In this document: positions 1-8,385 of the stretch, in pieces
How the letters are laid out: every line of letters starts with the position of its first letter
How positions within the stretch are numbered: position 1 is the stretch's first letter
Assembly: GCA_002413045.1 (NCBI GenBank)
Contig: DHWF01000012.1
Span: 18,639 to 82,638, forward strand
Length of the DNA stretch: 64,000 nt
From: Chloroflexi bacterium UBA5189
GTDB taxonomy: Bacteria > Chloroflexota > Limnocylindria > Limnocylindrales > CSP1-4
Direction: 5' to 3'
Made by a program: the position numbers and the translations under genes
The notes under the pieces: model-generated
What the model saw: the letters and a program-made list of their open reading frames with translations, nothing else
The model's database searches: none
What the model was told of the DNA's origin: nothing

Positions 1-1122
1 GACGCCCATGCTCGCAGCGAGGGTCGACAGGAGCCGTTCGTCAGAATCACTGAAGCCGAACCGCGGCCTGCGCTCGAGCGCCACGACCCCGAGGACGCGG
101 TCGCCCGCGAGGATCGGAACGCCAAGCCAGGACTCGAACTCCTCCGTGTTGCTGGTCGCGACGACAAGCGCTCCGAGGGCATCCGACTCCTCGACCGTGC
201 CCAGGCGGAGTGGCCGGCGCGTTCGAATCACTTCCGAGACGAGGCCGGGTCCCAGATCGCGGGAGGGCTGCTCGAACCGCTCCGAGTGATCGATGGCGTA
301 CGGCGATGTGAGGCGGTTTGCCTCCGGGTCGTAGAGGGTGATCTGGCCGGTTTCGACGTCGAAGATCGAGCGGATGCGGTCACCGACGAGGTCGATGATT
401 GCCTGGAAGTCGAGCTGCCTCGACAGGGCTTCCCCGACCTCGTTGATGAGGGCCAGCTCGGCATTCCGCTGCCTGATCTCGGCGGCTGACCGGGTGCGCT
501 CCAGCGCATCGGCGACGTGTTGCGCGACGAATGTCAGGAGGCGCTCGTCCTCGTCGTCGTAACCGATCTCGTCGCGGTAGCTCTGGACGGTGAGGACGCC
601 GATGCTGCGGCCCTCACGCTGGAGTGGGACCCCGAGGAAATCGGCCGGCAGCGCACCGACGGGCCGAACCCCACTGGTGGCAAAGAGCTGTTCGAGCTCG
701 CTCCTGGATCCATGGAAGGGAAGGCCTGTCCGCAGGATGTGGCCCGTGATGCCTCCTGCGTAACCCTCCCCAAGCGGTTCCCACGCGCGCGAATCAGGCC
801 AATCGGTGTCGACCGAATCGACGTAGAAGGCAAAGTTGATCTGGCGCCGTTTGTCGTCATACAGCGCGATGTACATGTTCTCGGCGTAGAGGAGCGCGCC
901 GAGGATCTCGTGGATGCCTCGGTAGAACTCCTCGAGGTCCTGCGCGCGACCCGCGAGATCGGCGATGTTGTACAGGGCGGCCTGCGTCTTCGCCGCCGTC
1001 GATTGCCGCTCGACCTTGCCTTCGAGCGCAGTGATGCGGCGCTTCAGCGCCGCATCCGTCGATGCTTTTTCGTTCGTCGTGATGCCGTTCCTCCGTCGGC
1101 GAGGCCGCCCAACCCGCCGCAT
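1..1122 (-). CDS. Tandem GAF-domain sensor protein (3' end outside window)
   Basis: This gene reads leftward and is cut by the window edge, so only its first 374 codons are visible. The N-terminus is basic and is followed by a short helical, probably coiled-coil stretch (about residues 15-45). Two GAF domains follow, roughly residues 50-195 and 215-370. They show typical GAF sequence such as LGVPLQREGRSIGVLTVQSY in the first and WLGVPILAGDRVLGVVALE in the second. GAF domains sense small ligands or redox state and usually sit before an output module such as a histidine kinase, cyclase or phosphatase, which here would lie beyond base 1. The ATG at 1122 lacks a good ribosome binding site. A GGAGGA about 7 bases before an in-frame ATC further inside makes the start uncertain. 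Confidence 0.8.
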   Translation of the reverse strand, partial: MRRVGRPRRRRNGITTNEKASTDAALKRRITALEGKVERQSTAAKTQAALYNIADLAGRAQDLEEFYRGIHEILGALLYAENMYIALYDDKRRQINFAFYVDSVDTDWPDSRAWEPLGEGYAGGITGHILRTGLPFHGSRSELEQLFATSGVRPVGALPADFLGVPLQREGRSIGVLTVQSYRDEIGYDDEDERLLTFVAQHVADALERTRSAAEIRQRNAELALINEVGEALSRQLDFQAIIDLVGDRIRSIFDVETGQITLYDPEANRLTSPYAIDHSERFEQPSRDLGPGLVSEVIRTRRPLRLGTVEESDALGALVVATSNTEEFESWLGVPILAGDRVLGVVALERRPRFGFSDSDERLLSTLAASMGV

Positions 1123-1194
1123 CGATGGTCGATTGGAGCGAGCATAGCGAGCCGCTGAAGCCGCGCGACCGTTCGGCCGCGCTAGGATCGGCCG

Positions 1195-1791
1195 ATGGAT
1201 GACGCCCGCTGGGTCCGCCCGGTCACCCTCGAGGGGCGGATCGTGCGGCTGGAACCGCTGTCACTCGACCACCTCGACGACCTCGAGCGCGTGGCCTTCG
1301 AGGGCGACCTATGGCGCTGGACGGTCGTCCAGCCGACGGACGCGGGCGGCCTCCGCGCCTGGATCGATGTCGCCGTCGCCGCCGCGGACGCGGGCCTCGA
1401 CCAGCCATTCGCGACCATCGACCAGGCGACCGGCCGGGCGATCGGCAGCACCCGGTTCATGTCCATCGTGCCGGACCATCGGCGGCTCGAGATCGGCTGG
1501 ACGTGGGTCGCGCTGGCCCATCAGCGGACGGGCGCTAACCGCGAGGCCAAGCTCCTGCAGATGACCCATGCGTTCGAGGTGCTCGGCGCAAATCGCGTGG
1601 AGTTCAAGACGGATTCGCTGAACACGAAGGCGAACCCGGGCCTGCTCGGGATCGGGGCGACGTACGAGGGCATGTTCCGGAACCACATGATCATGCCGGG
1701 CGGCCGGCTCCGGCACTCGACCTACTACAGCGTCATCAGGGACGAGTGGCCGGACGTGAAGGCACGCCTCGAGGCGAAGCTCGCACGATAA
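1195..1791 (+). CDS. GNAT-family N-acetyltransferase (RimJ/RimL-like)
   Basis: This 198-residue protein belongs to the GNAT acetyltransferases that resemble the ribosomal protein acetyltransferases RimJ/RimL. These transfer an acetyl group from acetyl-CoA to an amine. The acetyl-CoA loop region reads HQRTGANREAKLLQMTHAF, followed by GANRVEFKTDSLN and GATYEGMFRNH, which is the family order. The stretch after SLN (TKANPGLLGIGA) differs from the usual N-x-x-S-R-x-A-I form, so the C-terminal part of the cofactor site may be altered. The substrate cannot be told from sequence. It starts with ATG and stands apart from its divergent GAF neighbour; the holin-like gene follows 43 bases downstream. Confidence 0.85.
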   Translation: MDDARWVRPVTLEGRIVRLEPLSLDHLDDLERVAFEGDLWRWTVVQPTDAGGLRAWIDVAVAAADAGLDQPFATIDQATGRAIGSTRFMSIVPDHRRLEIGWTWVALAHQRTGANREAKLLQMTHAFEVLGANRVEFKTDSLNTKANPGLLGIGATYEGMFRNHMIMPGGRLRHSTYYSVIRDEWPDVKARLEAKLAR

Positions 1792-1834
1792 GATCGCTCG
1801 GCCGGATGACCCGGCACTGTCGAAGGGGTGCGAC

Positions 1835-2260
1835 GTGATCGACCTGCTGGTCAAGATCCTCATCAACGCGATCGCCGTCGTCGTCGCCGTGCTCGTGATC
1901 CCGCAGATCGCGTTTCCCGCCGCTCACGACCTGCTCAAGCTGCAGGGCAGCTGGTGGCAGGTGCTCGTCGTCGCGCTGATCCTCGCGGTGATCAACACCT
2001 ACGTAAAGCCGATCCTCAAGGCGCTCTCGTTCCCGATCACGCTGCTGACCATGGGCCTGTTCGCGTTCATCCTGAACGCGGTGCTGCTCCTTGTGGTCGC
2101 CTACATCGCCCATCTCGTCGACATCAAGTTCACGATCGGTGGCTTCCCGCCGGGCTTCACCGCCGACTCGTTCATCGGCGCGCTGCTCGGCTCGATCGTG
2201 ATCAGCATCGTCAGCGTCGTGCTCGGGCTGCTCAACCGGGGTCGCCGCATCGTCACGTAG
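1835..2260 (+). CDS. Phage-holin-family (YvlD-type) membrane protein
   Basis: The 141-residue protein is almost entirely hydrophobic, with four predicted membrane segments (about residues 5-25, 40-58, 64-90 and 108-130). The middle holds the family motif around VINTYVKPILKALSFPITLL. It matches the four-helix 'phage holin family IV' or YvlD-like proteins. These are common chromosomal inner-membrane proteins of unclear role and seldom work as phage lysis proteins. No lysin or phage gene is nearby, so a holin function is not implied. The start is GTG, preceded by a GAAGGGG ribosome binding site about 6 bases upstream. Confidence 0.85.
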   Translation: MIDLLVKILINAIAVVVAVLVIPQIAFPAAHDLLKLQGSWWQVLVVALILAVINTYVKPILKALSFPITLLTMGLFAFILNAVLLLVVAYIAHLVDIKFTIGGFPPGFTADSFIGALLGSIVISIVSVVLGLLNRGRRIVT

Positions 2261-2281
2261 GCACCCGTACACTTCCGGCCG

Positions 2282-2611
2282 ATGGGTGCCGTCGACACGA
2301 TGGAAACGTTCTTCGAAATGCTCAACGAGGGCAATCGGCCGGGTGCGGTCGCGCTCTTCGACGAGAAGGTCGAGATGCGCATCCACGTCGGCGACAACGC
2401 CCGCACCCTGCGCGGCGTCGAGCAGGTCGGCGGCTGGTTCCTGCGCGCCGAGCCGGGCCTGAAGATGATCCCCGGAGAGGTCCGCGACCTCGGCATCACC
2501 TACCAGGCCGATGTCCTGAGCGTGCGCCCGGGCGCACCGAGCCAACACCTCGACGCCTCGTTCCGCGTCGAGGCCGGCAAGATCACGAGCATCAACCTCG
2601 CCCCTCGCTAG
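2282..2611 (+). CDS. SnoaL-like / NTF2-fold protein
   Basis: This 109-residue protein looks like a small SnoaL/NTF2-fold protein: an N-terminal helix with MLNEGNRPGAVALFDEKVEM, then beta strands ending in FRVEAGKITSINLAPR. That pattern (helix, 'F-x-x-D-V-x-x', then a sheet closing with 'x-G-K-I') is typical of the fold, which serves in isomerases, hydrolases and ligand-binding proteins. No catalytic residues can be assigned. It lies 21 bases after the holin-like gene and converges on the LysM gene, with 15 bases between stop codons. Function unknown. Confidence 0.65.
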   Translation: MGAVDTMETFFEMLNEGNRPGAVALFDEKVEMRIHVGDNARTLRGVEQVGGWFLRAEPGLKMIPGEVRDLGITYQADVLSVRPGAPSQHLDASFRVEAGKITSINLAPR

Positions 2612-2626
2612 CGGCGCGTCCGGTGC

Positions 2627-3853
2627 CTAGGTCGAGCCGGGGATCTCGCTGGCGGGGACGTCGGACTTGGCCGGGATGATGATCTGCTGCCCGATCTGGA
2701 GCTTGTTCGGATTCGGCACGGTCTGCGTGTTCGCGGCGATGAGCTCGTTGAGCGGGATGCCGAATCGGCCGGCGATCCTGGACATCGTGTCGCCTGCCTG
2801 GACGAGGTAGATCTGCTGCGTCGGCTGCGGGACGGGCGTCGGGTTGACGCTCGGAATCGCGGTCTGGACCGGGATGCTCGGCGTCGGGGACGCTCCGGCG
2901 CCGGGGCTGCCGAACCCGAGCAGGCCCGGGAGCGCGAACAGCACGGCCGCAGCGAGCGCGAGGGCCACCACGGCCACGAGGATCGGCGGGATCGAGAGCT
3001 CCGAGAGCCGGCGCGAGCGGATCGTCGGGTAGGCCTCGAGCGGCTTCGCCCGCTCCCACTCCGGCGCGGGGCCGGTTCGCTTGTCCTCGGGACGCTCGGG
3101 GCGGCCCGTCCGATCGCTGCGCACGAGGTCACGCTCCCGGTGCCGCACCCGCTGCGGCGGTGCCGGCTCGCTCGCGGCTGCCTCGTCGTCGTCCCACGAT
3201 TCGGGCGGGCTGTAGGTGGGCAGCACCGGTGCCGCCGCCTCGACCCGCGGCGCGTCTACCCGCGGGCGAGTCGGAGCAGGCTGTGCCGCGGGCACGATCG
3301 GCGGCAGGTATGCCTCGTCGTCCTCGTCGGCCTCGTCCATGCCGCCGGGAATCGCCGCGGCCGGGTCCGACGCCACCAGATCGGCGTAGCTGCCGGACAA
3401 GCCGCGGCCGCGCCGCGGAACGGGCGGCGCTGACGGCTCCAACGGCTCGGCATCCGGGTCGTCGGCCCACAGGGATCCCGGGGGCGGTTCGGCGCCGCGA
3501 TCCCGGCCGGCCCGCGATAGCCACGGCGGTGGCGCCGCCCAATTGCGCGGCGGGTTCCGCTGGGATTGGGCACCTGTGTCGGACCCGGCGTCGGCGATTC
3601 CTGTGCCAGCCGCGTCCTCGTGGGCGCGTGCCGCCTCCCGCTTCGCCCAGTCCTGGAACGTGGGGCAGACCGGGAACGCCGAGGACAGGCAGTACGCCTC
3701 CTGGTGCGCCAGGGCGCGCGGAGCCGGCTGCGACTCGGCGTAGCAGCGGTGGCGGTGGTCGGGGCTGGCGGCCCGCTCGTCGCGATCGTCCGCGAACGCG
3801 ACGAATGGACAGGCCGGGGCGCCGTCGACGATCGGGAGCCCGCGCTCGGTCAT
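2627..3853 (-). CDS. Membrane-anchored LysM protein with N-terminal four-cysteine domain
   Basis: The 408-residue protein has three parts. Residues 1-75 form a compact domain with four cysteines (Cys15, Cys37, Cys55, Cys63) in motifs such as PACPFVAFADDRD and AYCLSSAFPVCPTFQDW. Residues about 80-285 are a long acidic, Pro/Ala-rich, probably disordered linker. A single membrane helix (about 289-310) is followed by a Pro/Thr linker and a C-terminal LysM domain (about 346-394; YLVQAGDTMSRIAGRFGIP). LysM binds peptidoglycan or other GlcNAc polymers. The layout suggests a cytoplasmic Cys4 domain joined to an extracellular wall-binding domain. The four cysteines could hold a metal or an Fe-S cluster, but that is inference. 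The start was placed at ATG 3853, where the conserved domain begins; a longer in-frame ORF upstream overlaps the next gene and is nonsense. Confidence 0.85.
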   Translation of the reverse strand: MTERGLPIVDGAPACPFVAFADDRDERAASPDHRHRCYAESQPAPRALAHQEAYCLSSAFPVCPTFQDWAKREAARAHEDAAGTGIADAGSDTGAQSQRNPPRNWAAPPPWLSRAGRDRGAEPPPGSLWADDPDAEPLEPSAPPVPRRGRGLSGSYADLVASDPAAAIPGGMDEADEDDEAYLPPIVPAAQPAPTRPRVDAPRVEAAAPVLPTYSPPESWDDDEAAASEPAPPQRVRHRERDLVRSDRTGRPERPEDKRTGPAPEWERAKPLEAYPTIRSRRLSELSIPPILVAVVALALAAAVLFALPGLLGFGSPGAGASPTPSIPVQTAIPSVNPTPVPQPTQQIYLVQAGDTMSRIAGRFGIPLNELIAANTQTVPNPNKLQIGQQIIIPAKSDVPASEIPGST

Positions 3854-3873
3854 CTGATCGGATGATACCCGGC

Positions 3874-5196
3874 TCAGACGACGGGATTCCTCGTGAACCG
3901 AGTCGTGCGCGGGGCCTCGAGGTGCCCGGCCTGAGCAGGGCGCGCCACGGGCCCGTGGGAAGGCCGGGTCGGGACGAGCGCTCGGCCCCGCTCCAGGACC
4001 GGCGTCGGGCGCCGAGTCCGTCGCCACGCCGGGCGTTGCTGATCGGGGAAGGCAGCGCTGTACGCCCGCGCCACCTCGGGCAGGCCGGCGCGCAGCCAGT
4101 CGTCGATTCGCCAGCACAGGATCGGCGCGATCGCCCCGAGGTAGACGTACGAGCCGAAGTAGCCGCCGAATTGCGCAATCAAGAAGGCGACCGTCCCGGC
4201 GGCGATCACGCCATCGATCGAGCGAACGCGAAGCCCGCCCAGGATCGCGACGAGCCCGCTGGCCACGTACCGGAGCGTTTCCAGTGAGCGGGCCACGAAG
4301 TCCGGCACGATGCCGTCGAGGATCGCGCCGAGGCTCCAATACGACTGTCGAAGGTGGGTCTGCTGGGCCATCGCGAGGCTCGTTGCGTACGAGTTCACGC
4401 CCCAGTCGAAGAGGACCGGCGACCAGGCGACAACGCTCATGCCGGCGAACGCGATCACCGCCGGCACGCCGGCCCACGCCACGAGCGGCGGCAGCCACGC
4501 GATCGCGTACGGCTTGAACGCCACGGCGACGGCGAGGAGCGCCGCGCCGGCGACCGGCCGGCGCCCGGCAACGGCGAGGGCAAGCAGGATGAACAGGCCC
4601 GCGCTGATGTCATTCGACCCATCGACGGACGTGAGGACGAGCGGCGGCGCCAGCGCGAAGATCGCCAGGCCCACCGGCCGCCCATTGGCCGCCCGCCAGC
4701 CGAAATACAGCGTCAGCCCGACCGCGACGAGCACCTCGAGCACGATCGGGTTGCCGACGAACGGCGCGTACCAGGCGATGTCGACCGGACCGTACGGGAA
4801 CGGCGCACCTGGAGGGTTCGACACGAAGTAGCCCATCCCGTACGGGTTGCGACCCTGGAGCGCCGTCGTGATGGCCGCCTTGGTCACATCGGTGACGTCC
4901 GATGAGATGCGCCCGTACGTCGACCACCGCAGCGAGATCGCGCTCGTCACGAGGACGGCGACGGGGAGCCAGCGAAGCTGCCAGCGGGTCGCGGCGAGGA
5001 ACGTCAGCCCGATCGCGCCCGCGACGCCGACCGCCGTTCGGTCCGGCCACATCGGCTCGACAGCGAGGACGAGCCCGATGCCCAGCGCCAGCAACCACGC
5101 GCCGCTGCGTCCCCGCGGCGGCCGCAATTGGAGCAGGCGGCTCACGCCGAGATCCACGGTCGTTTGACAGCCCCGAGGTGCGTCTCGACACTCCAT
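3874..5196 (-). CDS. DUF2029/GT87-type polytopic membrane glycosyltransferase-like protein
   Basis: The 440-residue integral membrane protein has about ten predicted helices. It has the GRNPYG motif near residue 135 that marks DUF2029/GT87 proteins, which are GT-C-fold transferases using polyprenyl-phosphate sugars, for example in mannosylation of cell-wall glycolipids. Other typical pieces are SNPPGAPFPYGP and VAFKPYAIAWLPP. The C-terminal 70 residues are Arg/Pro-rich and probably cytoplasmic. The ATG at 5196 gives a polar 20-residue lead; a GTG at 5145 is an alternative just before the first helix. Donor and acceptor are unknown. It is divergent from sodN, with 60 bases between start codons. 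Confidence 0.75.
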   Translation of the reverse strand: MECRDAPRGCQTTVDLGVSRLLQLRPPRGRSGAWLLALGIGLVLAVEPMWPDRTAVGVAGAIGLTFLAATRWQLRWLPVAVLVTSAISLRWSTYGRISSDVTDVTKAAITTALQGRNPYGMGYFVSNPPGAPFPYGPVDIAWYAPFVGNPIVLEVLVAVGLTLYFGWRAANGRPVGLAIFALAPPLVLTSVDGSNDISAGLFILLALAVAGRRPVAGAALLAVAVAFKPYAIAWLPPLVAWAGVPAVIAFAGMSVVAWSPVLFDWGVNSYATSLAMAQQTHLRQSYWSLGAILDGIVPDFVARSLETLRYVASGLVAILGGLRVRSIDGVIAAGTVAFLIAQFGGYFGSYVYLGAIAPILCWRIDDWLRAGLPEVARAYSAAFPDQQRPAWRRTRRPTPVLERGRALVPTRPSHGPVARPAQAGHLEAPRTTRFTRNPVV

Positions 5197-5256
5197 GGCA
5201 ACAGTCGATGTCGTTCAGTGGTGTCGAGCAACGACGCCCAGTACGAAGGAGTTCCG

Positions 5257-5697
5257 ATGTCCATCCGAAGTGCGACCCTCCGATTCCTGGAGCCCAGGAC
5301 GACCGTCCAGGCGCATTGCGACCTACCCTGCGGCATCTACGATCCCGAACAGGCTCGCATCGAGGCCGAGTCGTGCTACAGAGTTATCGAGAAGTACGCG
5401 GCCAACGAGGATTCCACGTTCCGTACGCGGGCCATCGCGATCAAGGAAGAGCGGGCCGAGCTCGTGAAGCACCACCTCGACGTCCTCTGGCACGACTACT
5501 TCAAGCCGGAGCACCTCGAGAAGGTCCCGAACCTGCATGACCTGTTCTGGCAGGCCAACAAGCAAGTCTCCAAGGTCAAGGCCTCGACCGACCTGGCCGA
5601 CGCCAAGCGCCTCCTCGAGCTCATTGACGAGGTCGATGCGGCGTGGAAGATCACCGGTGGAGAGGCGAAGACCCGCGTTGCGGGTCGTCCGAGCTGA
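5257..5697 (+). CDS. sodN: Nickel superoxide dismutase precursor
   Basis: The 146-residue precursor carries the nickel-hook sequence HCDLPCGIY at residues 20-28. In known Ni-SODs the mature enzyme starts at this His after removal of a propeptide. The new N-terminal amine, the His1 side chain and the two cysteines (here Cys21 and Cys25) bind nickel, and the enzyme dismutates superoxide to O2 and H2O2. The remaining helical bundle (VKHHLDVLWHDYFKPEHLEK) matches the family in length and sequence. The start is ATG 5257 with a GAAGGAG site 5 bases upstream; the 19-residue propeptide fits a cytoplasmic enzyme cleaved by the SodX-type peptidase encoded next. A longer in-frame ORF from 5128 is not used. 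Confidence 0.96.
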   Translation: MSIRSATLRFLEPRTTVQAHCDLPCGIYDPEQARIEAESCYRVIEKYAANEDSTFRTRAIAIKEERAELVKHHLDVLWHDYFKPEHLEKVPNLHDLFWQANKQVSKVKASTDLADAKRLLELIDEVDAAWKITGGEAKTRVAGRPS

Positions 5698-6104
5698 CCA
5701 GGCGGCTCCGCGGGCCGTGGCGGGTCGCGGTGACGGAGGCGTCGATGGTGCCGGCGATCGAGCCGGGTGACTGGCTGGTGGTGAATCCGCTCGCCTCGAG
5801 CTGGCCCCGTCGCGGCGCCGTCGTGGTGTTCCACGAGCCGATCTCGGACGCGCTCGCGATCAAGCGGGTCGAGGCGGGGCCAGGGGAGCGCGTCCGATTC
5901 GCCGACGGCTACCTGACCCTCGCGCCGGACGAAGCCTGGCTCGTCGCGGACGCGCCGGCAGCAGCGACGGCTGCCGCGGGCTTCGGACCGCCGATCGACT
6001 CGACGCGGTTCGGGCCGGTCTCGCGCGACAGGCTCGTGGGTCGCGTCCTGTTCCGCTATGGGCCACTCCGTCGGTTCGGCCGCATCGCGGGAGCGCACGC
6101 GTGA
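5643..6104 (+). CDS. sodX: Nickel-SOD maturation peptidase (S26 family, SodX)
   Basis: This is a small S26-family (signal-peptidase-like) serine protease of the kind that removes the Ni-SOD propeptide. The Ser-Met of the catalytic serine lies in EASMVPAIEPGDWLVV (Ser34 if the GTG at 5643 is used). The catalytic lysine is in ALAIKRVEAGPGERV (Lys74). The protein lacks the N-terminal membrane anchor of true signal peptidases, in line with a soluble processing enzyme. Its start is uncertain: the GTG at 5643 overlaps sodN by 55 bases, and other non-ATG starts lie nearer the sodN stop. The gene pair sodN-sodX is a known conserved unit, which supports the call. Confidence 0.9.
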   Translation: MEDHRWRGEDPRCGSSELTRRLRGPWRVAVTEASMVPAIEPGDWLVVNPLASSWPRRGAVVVFHEPISDALAIKRVEAGPGERVRFADGYLTLAPDEAWLVADAPAAATAAAGFGPPIDSTRFGPVSRDRLVGRVLFRYGPLRRFGRIAGAHA

Positions 6105-7315
6105 TCCGCGACGACTCTGACGCCCCCCTGCCGCCGGCACCCGACCCGTGGGCCGGCAGCGAGATGCCGGAGCGCCGCGACGGCCCGCCATACCACATGA
6201 CCGAGATGATCGAGGCCGAACCGGGACTGGCGGTGCGCATCCTGGAGCGCCTCGCAGATCCCACAGGCCCCGCGTCGAAGCTGGCCGCCGCGATCCACGA
6301 GGCCGCCGAGCGGAACCAGCCAATCGTCGTCACGGGCTGCGGCACCAGCGAGCACGCGGCGCTCGCGACGGCGGACATCTGGCGCGCCGCACTCCAGACC
6401 GCCGGGCTCCCGTGGCAGCTCGGGCGGGCCGGGACCCCGATCGCGGTGCAGGCATTCGAGGGCGCGCTCGAGGAACGACTCGGCGGCTTCGGCGGCCTCG
6501 TCATCGGGATCAGCCACGAAGGCGGCACCTGGGCGACGAACCGGGCACTCGAACAGGGCAAGGCGTCCGGGGCCAAGGTCGGCCTGATCACGTGCTCTGT
6601 GCGTTCGCCGGGCGCTCGCCTTGCCGATTACGTCGTGACCACCGACGAACGGGACGAGAGCTGGTGCCACACGGTCGGCTACCTCTCGCCGATCCTCGCG
6701 GCGACGGCCATCGCCGGCCTGCTCACCCGGCAGCCGGCGCGGCGCACGGAGGCGCGCGACCTCCTCGCGGCCGGGCTCACCCCCGCGGCGATCACGGCGA
6801 CGGAGGCCATGGCGGCGGCGCTGGCGAACGTCGACCGGCTGATCGTGGTCGGGAGCGGCGTCGATCGGCCGGCCGCGCGCGAGCTCGTCCTCAAGGTCGA
6901 GGAGGGTGCGCACCTGCCCGCCGCGATGCGCGATCTGGAGACGGTCCTCCACGGCCACCTGGCCGGGATGGACGCCCGGACCGGCCTCGTCCTGGTCCTC
7001 ACCGATTCGGCCCAGGCCGCGGACCGCGGGTCTCGTGCGGCAGGCGTGCTCCGGGCCGCCGCGACGATCGGGATCAAGGCCGGAGCGATCCTGGGCGCTG
7101 GCTACGACGCCACGATTGCCGCGGACCTAACGCCAGCGGGTCGCCTGATCGTCCCGACGGCGCCCGGGCTGCCCCCCACCATTGCCTCCCTGCTCGGTTC
7201 CGCCGTGCCGCTCCAGCTGCTCACGGAACGCCTCGCCCGGGCCCGCGGCATCGATCCGGACCCGATCCGCCGCGACGATCCGGCCTACCTCGCCGCCGCG
7301 GATGCGGCCGGCTAG
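6101..7315 (+). CDS. Double-SIS-domain protein (GlmS isomerase-like, no glutaminase domain)
   Basis: The 404-residue protein contains two SIS (sugar isomerase) domains, about residues 55-200 and 225-385. Sugar-phosphate binding elements include VVTGCGTSEHAALATADIW and ISHEGGTWATNRALEQG. It resembles the isomerase half of glucosamine-6-phosphate synthase (GlmS) and the AgaS/FrlB deglycases, but it lacks the N-terminal glutaminase domain. It therefore probably isomerises or deaminates a phosphosugar; the substrate is unknown. The GTG start overlaps the sodX stop by 4 bases (GTGA), so it is translationally coupled to the Ni-SOD maturation gene. That link is not obviously explained by its chemistry. 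Confidence 0.85.
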   Translation: MIRDDSDAPLPPAPDPWAGSEMPERRDGPPYHMTEMIEAEPGLAVRILERLADPTGPASKLAAAIHEAAERNQPIVVTGCGTSEHAALATADIWRAALQTAGLPWQLGRAGTPIAVQAFEGALEERLGGFGGLVIGISHEGGTWATNRALEQGKASGAKVGLITCSVRSPGARLADYVVTTDERDESWCHTVGYLSPILAATAIAGLLTRQPARRTEARDLLAAGLTPAAITATEAMAAALANVDRLIVVGSGVDRPAARELVLKVEEGAHLPAAMRDLETVLHGHLAGMDARTGLVLVLTDSAQAADRGSRAAGVLRAAATIGIKAGAILGAGYDATIAADLTPAGRLIVPTAPGLPPTIASLLGSAVPLQLLTERLARARGIDPDPIRRDDPAYLAAADAAG

Positions 7316-7330
7316 CGCGAGCCAGCGAGG

Positions 7331-8311
7331 TCAGACCTTCCCGACGAGCTCCTTCGCCACGAGGTCGATCATGTCGCTATCGCGGGGGAGGAGGTCCTGG
7401 AGCATGATCCGCTCGATCCCGGCCTCCGCGTAGCGCCGGACCATCGCGCGGGCCTCGTCCGGCGTCCCGATGATCCAGCGGCTCCGGCGCTTGTCCAGGT
7501 ACTCCCGGGCGTCGCCGGATCCGCCGACGGTCACGAGCAGATCCGCCGCCCGCCGCTCCACCTCGGCGTCCGTCGCGCCGACGAGCACGCCGACCATCGC
7601 CGAGCGGGTGAGTGAATTCGGATCGCGGCCGATCGCGGCGCACGCCGCGTCGAGCTGCGCCTCCTTCTCCCGCGCGATGTCCGGCGTCGAGGACGACAGG
7701 TTGAACTCGTCGGAGTAGCGAGCGGCCATCCGGAAGCCCCGTGGCGAACCCTCGCTCCCGGTGATAATCCGCGGCCGCGTCCGCCCGTTCCGCCCGATCG
7801 GCCGGCCGGCGCGCTGGACGGGCCCCGCCACGAGCGCGCCGCCGCGCACGGCGACCTGGTGCCCATCGAATGTCCAGCCCGGCGCCTCCTCCCACAGCCC
7901 GTGGAGCAGCGCGAGCTGGTCCTCCATGAGGTTGGCCCGCTCTTCGATCGAGGGGAACGGCAGCCCCAGCGGCTCGTGGTCGGCCTCGTTCCAGCCGGCC
8001 CCCACGCCAACCTCGATGCGCCCGCCGCTCATCTGGTCGACGGTCGTGACCAGCTTCACGAAGTTGCCCGGGTGCCGGAACGTGACCGGGCTGACCAGCG
8101 TGCCCAGCCCGATCGTCGACGTCTCGCGGGCGAGGCCGGCAAGGATCGCCCAGGCGTCGGTCGTCGGCTGGCCGCTGTCGCCCGGGAAGGACGCGTAGTG
8201 GTCGCTCCGGAACAGCGTCTCGAAGCCGCCCGCCTCTGCGCGGCGTGCGATCGACAGCTGGTCCTCGTAGGAGAGCCCCTGCTGGGCCTCGATCATCAGC
8301 GCGAAGCGCAT
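7331..8311 (-). CDS. LLM-class F420-dependent oxidoreductase (TIGR03560-like)
   Basis: The 326-residue protein is a luciferase-like (LLM class) TIM-barrel oxidoreductase. The N-terminus FALMIEAQQGLSYEDQL and the core GTLVSPVTFRHPGNFVKLVT with GGRIEVGVGAGWNEADHEPLG are characteristic of members that use coenzyme F420 (or FMN). Substrate unknown. The ATG at 8311 has a good GGAGG site about 8 bases upstream. It is divergent from a MarR-type regulator, which often controls such an adjacent gene. A second F420-type enzyme (DDN-like) lies 4 kb away, so the host probably makes F420; biosynthesis genes are not in this window. Confidence 0.88.
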   Translation of the reverse strand: MRFALMIEAQQGLSYEDQLSIARRAEAGGFETLFRSDHYASFPGDSGQPTTDAWAILAGLARETSTIGLGTLVSPVTFRHPGNFVKLVTTVDQMSGGRIEVGVGAGWNEADHEPLGLPFPSIEERANLMEDQLALLHGLWEEAPGWTFDGHQVAVRGGALVAGPVQRAGRPIGRNGRTRPRIITGSEGSPRGFRMAARYSDEFNLSSSTPDIAREKEAQLDAACAAIGRDPNSLTRSAMVGVLVGATDAEVERRAADLLVTVGGSGDAREYLDKRRSRWIIGTPDEARAMVRRYAEAGIERIMLQDLLPRDSDMIDLVAKELVGKV

Positions 8312-8347
8312 CGATTTGCCTCCGGCCGGCGCCGCCGAACCTTGATG

Positions 8348-8375
8348 TTGACGAAATCATTCATGTCGGTAGAAT
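8348..8375 (+). promoter_or_regulatory. Sigma-70-type promoter for the marR gene
   Basis: TTGACG (8348-8353) and TAGAAT (8370-8375) are separated by 16 bases, close to the sigma-70 consensus and unusual in this GC-rich window. The patch from 8341 to 8400 is clearly AT-rich. Transcription would start near 8382-8383, only a few bases before the ATG at 8386, which implies a leaderless mRNA. The motif TTCATG occurs twice (8361-8365 region and 8378-8383) and may be part of a MarR operator. Confidence 0.55.
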
Positions 8376-8385
8376 GCTTCATGAT

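Noticed and set aside
1835..2260. A phage lysis gene
   Set aside because: The holin-like protein is of the chromosomal YvlD type and no phage genes are near.
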